DNA of 64,000 nucleotides, from NCBI GenBank assembly GCA_964485395.1, contig CAZAJF010000014.1:25879-89878 (forward strand). Direction: 5' to 3'. Positions within the stretch are counted from its first letter, which is position 1. Each line of letters starts with the position of its first letter. This document shows, in pieces, positions 33,252-39,921 of this stretch. Below the pieces are notes generated by a model that did no database searches, was not told the DNA's origin, and saw only the letters and a program-made list of their open reading frames with translations. The position numbers were made by a program, and so were the translations under genes. This DNA is from JANNSO01 sp964485395 (lineage in GTDB: Bacteria; Spirochaetota; Spirochaetia; Treponematales; UBA12059).

Positions 33252-34693
33252 ATCCTGACCTCCGCGCCATTATTGCGCATGTATGATTTTATGCAAGCGA
33301 TGGTAATTTTTTTGTCATGCAGTGCGCCTGCGAGCAGCACCGCCGCGGCGCCTGACCGCACTCCATCATAAACCTGATCGGCGCTTGCCGCTCCGCCTGA
33401 GGCTATTACCGGCGTGCCTGGCAGCGCCCGGGACAGATCGGAAATAAGTCCCGCATCGTACCCGAGACCAGTGCCGTCGCGATCCCTGCTTGTCAGCAGA
33501 ATTTCACCCGCTCCCAAGTCCACGGCGCGGCGCGCCCAATCCAGCGCGCATGCTCCGGTGGCGAAGCGCCCGGAGTCGAGGAAAACCCGCGCCGTTCCGT
33601 CCGCATCGCGGGCCGCGTCCACCGCCACGACGCAGCACTGCCTGCCGAACTCGCGGGCGATTTCGGTTACGAGCCCGGGTTTCCTGTACGCCATGGAATT
33701 GATGGAAACTTTGTCCGCGCCGGACTTCAGCATATTCTCCGCGTCCTTCAAACTGCTCACTCCGCCCCCCGCGCACAGGGGAATCCCGATGGCCGCGCGC
33801 ACGGATTGTATCGTTTCCAGCGATGGTCCCCTGCCTTCCTTCCCGGCGCCTATATCCAAGAGCACGAGCTCGTCCGCCCCTTCGCGCTCATAGCGTTCCG
33901 CTAGAAAGGCCGGCTCGCCGACATCGCGCATATCCTTGAACCGCAAGCCTTTCACCACGCGCCCCGCACTTATGTCCAGGCAGGGAATCACCCTGATGGC
34001 CGAGGAAGCATTATTTTTTCTCCCCAAGCTGACAGGAAGCGAAAAGGTCTGCTGTTGCGTCCGGAAAGTATCATTTTTTCGCAAACAAAAATCCGGCCGT
34101 AGCCAGCGGCGTATCAGGCGCAAGCCCCACTCCCCCGAAAGCTCGGGGTGAAACTGGCAAAGCAGAACCGGGCCTTTTTCAAGCGCCGCGACAAAATCCG
34201 AGCCATACCTCGCCGTAGACGCATGCCACCCATCCGGCGCGGCATCCAACTTGTAGGAGTTGGCGAAATAAGCCCAGCCATCCTCCGACACCGCCGAGCC
34301 GCCCGCACTCACGCGGTTCCACCCGAACTGCGGGCTCCGCACCCCGGCGTCGAACCCCGTTAAATTTCCGCTCAAGGCGGAGATTCCCATCGCACCCGGG
34401 CTTTCCTCGCTCGCATTAAAAAATAATTGCATGCCAAGGCATATTCCGAGCGTCGGCGCGCCTCTGGCCACCCTGGCCGAAAAAGCGCGGCCAAGGCCGC
34501 TTTCCGCGAGGCGGAGGGCCACCGGCCCAAAAGAGCCGACTCCGGGAAGAACGGCGAATTCCGCCGCGGCAATTATTTCGGGGCTGTCGCTCACGCTCGG
34601 TTCGGCTCCTGCCCTCCCAAGCGCGGCGAGCACGCTCGCCACATTGCAGCGCCCGGTATCCGCTACCACGACTTCGTGTTTACCCATTGCCAT
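33245..34693 (-). CDS. hisHF: Imidazole glycerol phosphate synthase, HisH-HisF fusion
   Basis: The 482-residue protein fuses the glutaminase and cyclase subunits in the order of yeast HIS7. The HisH part (1-198) has the oxyanion loop PGVGSFG, nucleophile C85 in GICLGMQ, and H182/E184 in QFHPEL. A linker of about 30 residues follows. The HisF part (232-482) has IPCLDISAGRVVKG (D240) and LLTSRDRDGTG (D404), the two catalytic aspartates. It overlaps hisB upstream by 14 nt and hisAIE downstream by 7 nt. Confidence 0.94.
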   Translation of the reverse strand: MAMGKHEVVVADTGRCNVASVLAALGRAGAEPSVSDSPEIIAAAEFAVLPGVGSFGPVALRLAESGLGRAFSARVARGAPTLGICLGMQLFFNASEESPGAMGISALSGNLTGFDAGVRSPQFGWNRVSAGGSAVSEDGWAYFANSYKLDAAPDGWHASTARYGSDFVAALEKGPVLLCQFHPELSGEWGLRLIRRWLRPDFCLRKNDTFRTQQQTFSLPVSLGRKNNASSAIRVIPCLDISAGRVVKGLRFKDMRDVGEPAFLAERYEREGADELVLLDIGAGKEGRGPSLETIQSVRAAIGIPLCAGGGVSSLKDAENMLKSGADKVSINSMAYRKPGLVTEIAREFGRQCCVVAVDAARDADGTARVFLDSGRFATGACALDWARRAVDLGAGEILLTSRDRDGTGLGYDAGLISDLSRALPGTPVIASGGAASADQVYDGVRSGAAAVLLAGALHDKKITIACIKSYMRNNGAEVRIC

Positions 34694-35345
34694 CGGCGAG
34701 CCCCCGTTCCGCCAGCGAGCCTTTCAGGCTCGGAATAAAAGCCTCCGGACGCAAGGAGTCCGCTATCGGGCTGCGATCCACCGATGCGCAGTCAAACGAC
34801 ACCGCTTCCCGCAAAGCCAAGCCGAGCGCCTTGAACGCGGCCTCCGCCCGGTGATGGTCGTTTGCGCCGCGGATTACGTCGAGATGGACGCTCACCAAAG
34901 CTGCATTAGCCAGGCTCGCCACCGCGTGAGCGATATTTTCGCATGACATGGTGCCGATATTCTCGCGGCGCAATCCAAGCTTCACGACGCTGTGCGGTCT
35001 CCCCGAAATATCGACGACCGCCCTCGCCAGCGATTCATCAAGCGGAGCGTAGGCGCAGCCGAAACGGCGTATCCCCGCCCGGTCTCCCAATGCGTCCCGA
35101 AGACCGAGACCAAGTGCCAAGGCGCAGTCTTCCACGCTGTGATGGTCGTCAACCTGCAAGTCCCCCGAGCATTTCAAGTCCAGCGACCAGCGGGCGTAGA
35201 AGGCCAGCGAGCCCAGCAGATGATCAAAAAACGGCAGGCCGGTCCCGACCTCAACCGCACCTGGCGCAAGCGCGAGCGACACGGCGACCCTGGTTTCCCC
35301 CGTCGCGCGGCTTACGACCGCCGAACGATATAATTTATTTATCAC
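34680..35345 (-). CDS. hisB: Imidazoleglycerol-phosphate dehydratase
   Basis: This monofunctional 221-residue IGP dehydratase has GLPFFDHLLGS, VDDHHSVEDCALALG and NDHHRAEAAFKALG, the manganese-binding His/Glu motifs. The GTG at 35345 is the likely start, with GGAG 6 nt upstream; an in-frame TTG 12 nt earlier is less suitable. It overlaps the end of hisC by 11 nt. There is no N-terminal phosphatase domain, so histidinol-phosphatase must be encoded elsewhere. Confidence 0.94.
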   Translation of the reverse strand: MINKLYRSAVVSRATGETRVAVSLALAPGAVEVGTGLPFFDHLLGSLAFYARWSLDLKCSGDLQVDDHHSVEDCALALGLGLRDALGDRAGIRRFGCAYAPLDESLARAVVDISGRPHSVVKLGLRRENIGTMSCENIAHAVASLANAALVSVHLDVIRGANDHHRAEAAFKALGLALREAVSFDCASVDRSPIADSLRPEAFIPSLKGSLAERGLADGNG

Positions 35346-36477
35346 TTCCCGCTCCAATGCCGCGCACGGCTTCCAGAAGCTTCGAAAAATCGGATCCGTC
35401 GCCGGGGCATGTTATTCGCACGGCCTGCTCGAGTCCGCGCATCCCGGGGAAAATTCGTATTATAATTCCGAACCCTGCAAAGGCATCGGCCAAGGCTCGC
35501 GGATCCTTCGTCTTAAAAAACACGAAGTTCGCCTGGCTTTCCGCGGTTCCCGAGGCGCACAATCCGCGAGACTCCAGCTCGCGCGCCAGGATTTTTTTCT
35601 CTTTCCGCACAGTTTTTATAGCCGCGGCCAAACCGTCCGGGTCAACGAGGGCCGCGCCCGCAGCCGCGATCGCAAGCCCCGAAACGGGATAGGGAGCCCC
35701 GGCGGCGCGCAGGCAAGAGGCTTCCAAGGCGTTTGGGGCGATGGCGTATCCTATGCGCAAACCAGCCAAGCCGTAAGCCTTGGAAAAACTCCTTACGATG
35801 AATGACGGCGCAGCGCGACTAGCCGCCAAAACGGGGCTTGGATCCTCATCCGCGAATTCTCCATAGGCCGCATCGAACAGCAAGGCCGCGCCGTTGGCCG
35901 CGCATGTTTCCGCGATGGCCAGAGCTTCAGCCTCGCTTACGCAGAGCCCCAGCGGATTTGAGGGACTGGCCAGGCATACAAGACTCAACGCCGGGCAGTT
36001 TTCAATCAAATCAACCGCCCTTGCCAGCGGAAAGGCATCCGATTCCCACCATGGCAATTCCACGCAGAGGGATCCTCGGGCTTTCGCATATTGACTGAAC
36101 ATGGAAAAGGCCGGCTCAAAAACAAGCACCTTCGAGGCCGGTGCCGTACGCGACGCGATGATCCTGGATATGGCGTCGTCACCGCCCGCCGTCACCACGA
36201 CGCGAGAGGGATCGACATTCCACCGGTCGGCTATATTTTTTTCCAGGACATCGGCTACGGCATAGCGATTCGGCGCCGACTCCAGCCGTAGATCCATCAT
36301 CGCTTTTTTCAGTTCTGTTACGGAAGAGCGAAAAGGCTTGCCTTCATTCGCATCCAGCCGCAGTTCCGAGCCGCCCGATTTCCGGCCAGGTTTATAGCGG
36401 CCTTCCGCGGTAATCCAGGGAGACCGCGCCGAAGGTCTTGTCCTCACGCCGCAAATATTCATCGATAGTTCCTTCAT
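35335..36477 (-). CDS. hisC: Histidinol-phosphate aminotransferase
   Basis: The 380-residue fold-type I PLP enzyme shows LDANEGKPF at the start, SPSNPLG, a DAAYGEF segment, and the PLP lysine K233 in RSFSKAYGLAGLRIGY. RITCPG near the end carries the substrate-binding Arg. It transaminates imidazole acetol phosphate. AAAGGA precedes the ATG. It lies 27 nt after hisG. Its place in the operon makes the histidine role secure over other HisC-like aminotransferases. Confidence 0.94.
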   Translation of the reverse strand: MKELSMNICGVRTRPSARSPWITAEGRYKPGRKSGGSELRLDANEGKPFRSSVTELKKAMMDLRLESAPNRYAVADVLEKNIADRWNVDPSRVVVTAGGDDAISRIIASRTAPASKVLVFEPAFSMFSQYAKARGSLCVELPWWESDAFPLARAVDLIENCPALSLVCLASPSNPLGLCVSEAEALAIAETCAANGAALLFDAAYGEFADEDPSPVLAASRAAPSFIVRSFSKAYGLAGLRIGYAIAPNALEASCLRAAGAPYPVSGLAIAAAGAALVDPDGLAAAIKTVRKEKKILARELESRGLCASGTAESQANFVFFKTKDPRALADAFAGFGIIIRIFPGMRGLEQAVRITCPGDGSDFSKLLEAVRGIGAGSDK

Positions 36478-36504
36478 GCTGATTCCTTTCCGCCGGTTGC
36501 GCGC

Positions 36505-37386
36505 TCACGGCACGATCTGGCTTGGTTCCGTGATTACGATGCCGGTGCCGCCCCGCTCCCGGATTGCCGGAATGAGCCCGGGCAGGGCGGAACGCGGCGC
36601 AGCCACTTTCACCGCATAGCCGCAGTCGCCCTTGAGGCTCGAAATCGTCGGAGTCCTTAGGGCCGGCAGTATTTCCATAAGCGCATCCAGGCGAGCCGAG
36701 TCGATATTCACCTCGAGCATCACGCGGCCGCGAGCCTGCAGCACGCTGCCGCAGAGCAGCACGAACCACTCGATGCGTTCCCGTCGCCGGGGATCTTCCA
36801 GGGCGGCGGGATTGGCGTACAGCCTCGTGGTGCTGGTCATGATGGTCTCGATCGTTTCCAGCCCGTTCGCACGGAGCGTCGAACCGGTCGCCGTATTGTC
36901 GACTATGCAGTCGGCATCCTCCGGCGGAAAAACCTCGGTGGCCCCGTACGACCGAATCAACGAGGCATCGAGTTTATTTTTCTTAATCCATCTGGCGGCG
37001 AGGTTTACGTACTCGCTGGCTACGGTAAGCCTGCGCCGGGGGAGCTTTCCGCGAAGGAGGACGGTTTTGGGGGCGGCTGCCACGATCGAGACGAGATCCA
37101 GCCCGGTATCCAGCAGTTCCACGAGGCTTGCGTCGAGCTCGGCCACCCAATCCGCTCCGGCAAAGCCGATATCGCGGCTGCCCGCGTGGAGCATCTCGAT
37201 GATATTCTGCGGCTTGAGCAGCTTGACGTCGAAACCGTACCCGATGCCGGACGGCCGGTAATCCCGGTCCGCCGATGTCATGTCCATGCCGGCCTCTGCC
37301 AGCAGGCGCTGTATGCCCGCCTGCATCCGGCCCTTGGGGAGCGCGAGCCTGAGCGTTTCGCCCGGCCCGCTTCGCACCTGATTCAT
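36505..37386 (-). CDS. hisG: ATP phosphoribosyltransferase, long form
   Basis: The 293-residue enzyme catalyses the first step of histidine synthesis. LRLALPKGRM, ADWVAEL, VASEYVNLAARW, CIVDNTATGSTLRANGL and the C-terminal ACT-like regulatory part (GRVMLEVNI through PTISSLKGDCGYAVKV) make it the long, histidine-inhibited, HisZ-independent form. GGAGG lies 4 nt before the ATG and directly touches the U tract of the attenuator terminator. It is the first structural gene of the operon. Confidence 0.95.
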   Translation of the reverse strand: MNQVRSGPGETLRLALPKGRMQAGIQRLLAEAGMDMTSADRDYRPSGIGYGFDVKLLKPQNIIEMLHAGSRDIGFAGADWVAELDASLVELLDTGLDLVSIVAAAPKTVLLRGKLPRRRLTVASEYVNLAARWIKKNKLDASLIRSYGATEVFPPEDADCIVDNTATGSTLRANGLETIETIMTSTTRLYANPAALEDPRRRERIEWFVLLCGSVLQARGRVMLEVNIDSARLDALMEILPALRTPTISSLKGDCGYAVKVAAPRSALPGLIPAIRERGGTGIVITEPSQIVP

Positions 37387-37400
37387 AAAACCTCCAAAAA

Positions 37401-37432
37401 AAAAGCGCCGACCATTTTTGGTCGGCGCTTTT
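37401..37432 (-). terminator. Attenuator terminator in the his leader
   Basis: Arms AAAAGCGCCGACC and GGTCGGCGCTTTT with a 6-nt loop, followed on the minus strand by a run of nine U residues and then immediately by the hisG ribosome binding site. The GC part of the stem repeats the sequence of the upstream hairpin, so the two can exchange partners. Confidence 0.92.
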
Positions 37433-37452
37433 CCTCGAAGGGTTCGGTACCC

Positions 37453-37498
37453 CCTGGAAATGCGAACGCCGACCTTGCGGTCGGCGCGTCGTTCCAGG
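37453..37498 (-). promoter_or_regulatory. Upstream hairpin of the his attenuator
   Basis: Inner arms CGCCGACC (37479-37486 read on minus) and GGTCGGCG (37467-37474) with loop GCAA, plus outer arms CCTGGAA/TTCCAGG. GGTCGGCG here can instead pair with CGCCGACC of the terminator, forming an antiterminator. GCGGTCG inside the leader-peptide gene can pair with CGACCGC of the first arm. Confidence 0.85.
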
Positions 37499-37515
37499 TA
37501 TGCCCGCTACGGAGC

Positions 37516-37599
37516 CTAGCCCATGACAATCACCGCGACCGCGTTTATATGGCCGTGATGATGGAGATGGTTAAGCTGTACGGAAAAATCGTTACTCAC
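37516..37599 (-). CDS. His-rich leader peptide of the histidine operon
   Basis: From the GTG at 37599 the peptide is 27 residues and contains NHLHHHGHIN: five His codons (CAT, CAT, CAT, CAC, CAT) within seven codons, then AVAVIVMG and TAG. A longer version could start at the ATG at 37620, but that ATG lies upstream of the expected transcription start. The codons just after the His run (GCG GTC GCG) carry the first pairing segment of the attenuator. Stalling at His codons would thus leave that segment free and favour the antiterminator. This is the expected logic of enterobacterial hisL, with a different peptide. Confidence 0.82.
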   Translation of the reverse strand: MSNDFSVQLNHLHHHGHINAVAVIVMG

Positions 37600-37605
37600 G
37601 GGAGA

Positions 37606-37635
37606 AACATACCCCGGCATCAGGATTTTTGTCAA
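37606..37635 (-). promoter_or_regulatory. Promoter of the his operon
   Basis: A perfect TTGACA (37635-37630 on minus), an 18-bp spacer, and TATGTT (37611-37606). The -35 box begins 3 nt past the stop codon of the upstream glycosidase gene. The expected start of transcription falls at or next to the GTG of the leader peptide. Confidence 0.75.
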
Positions 37636-37637
37636 TA

Positions 37638-39062
37638 TCATATTTTGTCGATGAGCATGGAGCACTTGCCCGAGGGTATGGGCAGCGTCTTCTTCTTGCG
37701 GCCCAGCACATTGATGGTAAAGTAATATAGCTTCTCGGATTCCATGTGTATTTCCCAGCCCCGGCCGCTCTTGTTGGAGAGGATGGTAACCATGTTGCGC
37801 TTGAGGCTGAGGTTCTCGATGCCCATGATTTCCAGGTTTGGAATGTACCAGTCCACCGTTTTTCGCGGAAGTGAAACCGACAGGCCGACGACGTTCTCTA
37901 TCATGAGGGCGACGGTGGCGAGACCTGCGTAGGCAAGATACTGGGAACGGGGCCACGCGGGATTTTCCGGCCATATGGCCTTGCCTTCGTTTTGCGGCTG
38001 GTAAGCCTCCCAGAGAACCTGCTTGTTGTCGCCGTTCGTATGGGCTGAATCAAGGATGAAATACAGGTGCCGGATGGCGCAATCCCTGGCGAGTTCCCAC
38101 CGGTCGTATTTTTCGAGGCCCTTGATTATCATATAGGTGAAAGCCGGTATTACCGAGCCGCGATAGCCCAAACCGCGCTTGTCGTAGTCTTTCGCGTCCG
38201 CGGCCAGCGTAGGAAACGGATTTTCGGTACCGAAGGTCTTGGGATTGGAAAGATGCGCGATCAACGCTTCGGCACGCTCTTCGTTGACGACTTCCGCAAG
38301 CAAAGGCCAGAAACCGCCGATAGTCTTGATGCGCACTTGGGTTTCGGCCGCGTCTATGTCGTAGTAGAATCCGTCCTCGGAGTTCCACATCATGTTATTG
38401 AGGCGGGTCTTTAAGGAAAAATAATTACGCTTATATATGAAGCCAATATCCTTATCGTTAAGAATATCACCCAAAGCGGCCATATACATGGAGTTTATAG
38501 CCATGGCGGCCACGAAATCGACATGATACTTGGCCTTACCCCGGGGAGAATTGGACATTCCCGTGGCGCAAACAGGTGTCTCGAACAAGCCGTTAGCCCG
38601 TTTAAAACTGTCTTCGACCCATGCATAATATTTCTGCAATACGGGCATGACTTCTTTAACACGTTTTTTATTGGCAGTCTTATGGTAGAGATTGTACTCG
38701 GCCCAGGCAAAGAGCGGCAAGCCGACACCTTCGGGATTTTCGGGCGGAAGCAGGGGCTTGCCTGTTTCTATGGAATATTTCCACCGAATGGCGCCGTTTT
38801 CCTCCTGCTTGCTATAGAGTGCATCCAATCCATTCGACGCCGAATATATCCGGTTGGAGTACACCAGAAAAAACGATGAGAAAATTTGTTCGCTCTGGTC
38901 CAGGATGTTGTCTTCCGGATAATAAAAGAACTTTCCGCCGCTAATTTCGCTGGCCGGAGAGCCACTGGTCCAATAATCCGCAATCCAAGCCCAGGTTTTG
39001 TCATAGAGATCGACAAAATCCTGATCATAAAAATGAATCCCTGGAAAATCCCGCTTATTCAA
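37638..39062 (-). CDS. GH63/trehalase-like (alpha/alpha)6 glycosidase
   Basis: The 474-residue protein starts at a TTG with GGGAG 8 nt upstream. It has the repeated aromatic helices of a six-hairpin glycosidase: FAWAEYNLYH, YYAWVEDSF, MWNSEDGFYYDID (typical of GH63, GH37 and MGH1-like enzymes), GGFWPLLAEVV, RGLGYRGSVIPAF and LWEAYQPQNEG. Acidic residues in ETPVCATGMSNSPRG and LWEAY may be catalytic. No signal peptide is seen, so it should be cytosolic. It probably hydrolyses an alpha-linked glycoside; the substrate is unknown. It lies just upstream of the his promoter but is likely a separate unit. Confidence 0.75.
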   Translation of the reverse strand: MNKRDFPGIHFYDQDFVDLYDKTWAWIADYWTSGSPASEISGGKFFYYPEDNILDQSEQIFSSFFLVYSNRIYSASNGLDALYSKQEENGAIRWKYSIETGKPLLPPENPEGVGLPLFAWAEYNLYHKTANKKRVKEVMPVLQKYYAWVEDSFKRANGLFETPVCATGMSNSPRGKAKYHVDFVAAMAINSMYMAALGDILNDKDIGFIYKRNYFSLKTRLNNMMWNSEDGFYYDIDAAETQVRIKTIGGFWPLLAEVVNEERAEALIAHLSNPKTFGTENPFPTLAADAKDYDKRGLGYRGSVIPAFTYMIIKGLEKYDRWELARDCAIRHLYFILDSAHTNGDNKQVLWEAYQPQNEGKAIWPENPAWPRSQYLAYAGLATVALMIENVVGLSVSLPRKTVDWYIPNLEIMGIENLSLKRNMVTILSNKSGRGWEIHMESEKLYYFTINVLGRKKKTLPIPSGKCSMLIDKI

Positions 39063-39323
39063 GGGCTATACTCCCAAAACCTTACGCATTTCTTGCAAAA
39101 TACGCAAAGCATTTCTAGTGTTTGCTAAAGAAAAGGAAAAAAGACATAGAAAGAGAATATAATCGGCCTTGGATGTTTTGTCAAATTTTTTATTAATGAT
39201 TAAATCGAAATTTAAGAAAAAAAGCTTGCAAAATACCAATAAAGTAGTATGTTTAGTAAGTAGAGGTTAATAAGAGAATTTATAGGGTACTAATTCCTAC
39301 AAACTGTTTTAGGGAGGGCCTTT

Positions 39324-39350
39324 ATGGATACTCCGCCTTATTTAGCGTAG
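39324..39350 (+). CDS. Eight-codon mini-ORF MDTPPYLA with strong ribosome binding site
   Basis: AGGGAGG ends 6 nt before the ATG, better than most genes in the window. The peptide has a Pro-Pro-Tyr core and its TAG stop overlaps the first arm of a terminator-like hairpin. This could be an uORF whose translation affects the hairpin; it could also be chance. Confidence 0.35.
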   Translation: MDTPPYLA

Positions 39351-39375
39351 CCGTGTTAAACGGCTGGTTTTATTT
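39349..39375 (+). terminator. Terminator-like hairpin at the end of the mini-ORF
   Basis: AGCCGT and ACGGCT around a GTTAA loop, followed by GGTTTTATTTT. The first two bases of the stem lie inside the mini-ORF stop codon. Confidence 0.5.
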
Positions 39376-39462
39376 TAAACTTTTGTGCTGATGTTTTTGA
39401 TCAAATAGTTTTTATTATGCGTCTTATATACGACGCAGACCCTGGTTTAAAACCGGGCATTA

Positions 39463-39495
39463 ACGGTCGCCCATCGGGCGACCGTTTTCATTTTC
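39463..39495 (+). terminator. Strong intrinsic terminator in the intergenic region
   Basis: Perfect 10-bp arms ACGGTCGCCC and GGGCGACCGT with a 3-nt loop, followed by TTTCATTTT. It ends a putative plus-strand transcript of about 235 nt that does not include a large gene. Confidence 0.8.
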
Positions 39496-39612
39496 CGGGA
39501 AAACCTTGCGTACCGAATATGCCGCATGCAAAAACGGCAGAATATCGATGTTATCGCCGGTATTGTAATTATCCTCTTTACAGAAAAGCCAAATATACCG
39601 AAATTATAAATA

Positions 39613-39921
39613 ATGATTATTACGCTGTTCAAGACATCCAAAAGCGGCTCGATGCAGTATTATACCCTGCACAACAGGCAAGCCCTGCTTACCGAGCCTT
39701 ATGCGCTTACCGTCGCCTGGCGTACAGGGCAAGGGAAAGAACACGACAAAATTTACGGCTTCGAAACCATGGCGGAGATGGATAAGAAAATCCGGTCGAT
39801 TTTCAGCAAGAAAATAAAAGCTGGTTACAAGCTCCTGTACAGCTTCATGCGGGAAAAACCCGCCGATGCGTCGCCGGATTCCGACATCGCCGCCTTTCTG
39901 GAAAAGCGCAAGCACGGCTAA
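39613..39921 (+). CDS. Small WGR-domain-like protein
   Basis: The 102-residue protein has QYYTLHNRQALLTEPYALTV, then AWRTGQGKEHDK and a helix ending in SKKIKAGYKL. That order matches the WGR fold of PARP/MolR-type proteins, with WRTG in place of WGRIG. WGR domains bind nucleic acid ends or partner proteins. No ribosome binding site is visible before the ATG; an internal Met at 39652 is an alternative start. Its stop overlaps the stop of the convergent hydrogenase-like gene by 3 nt. Confidence 0.6.
   Translation: MIITLFKTSKSGSMQYYTLHNRQALLTEPYALTVAWRTGQGKEHDKIYGFETMAEMDKKIRSIFSKKIKAGYKLLYSFMREKPADASPDSDIAAFLEKRKHG

Larger units (their letters stand above)
39063..39612. other. AT-rich intergenic region with candidate small transcript
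   Basis: This 550-nt stretch lacks a convincing protein gene. A direct repeat CTTGCAAAATAC occurs at 39092-39103 and 39225-39236. A possible plus-strand promoter is TTGCAA (39226-39231), 16 bp, TATGTT (39248-39253). Downstream are a mini-ORF with a strong ribosome binding site, a hairpin GCGTC/GACGC (39420-39437) and two terminator-like hairpins. No known RNA family (tmRNA, SRP RNA, RNase P, 6S) was recognised. Confidence 0.5.

Noticed and set aside
37516..37974. 152-codon open frame ending with the His-rich leader peptide
   Set aside because: Its upstream part lies antiparallel in frame within the glycosidase gene; only the last 27-34 codons after the promoter are credible as a leader peptide.
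39260..39495. tmRNA, 6S RNA, SRP RNA or RNase P RNA in the structured intergenic region
   Set aside because: No ALAA-type tag, no GGAAGG-type SRP loop, no closing 5'-3' stem or P4-like core was found.
39417..39785. 122-codon plus-strand frame before the WGR-like gene
   Set aside because: It runs through a perfect intrinsic terminator, lacks a ribosome binding site and overlaps the better-supported gene in another frame.
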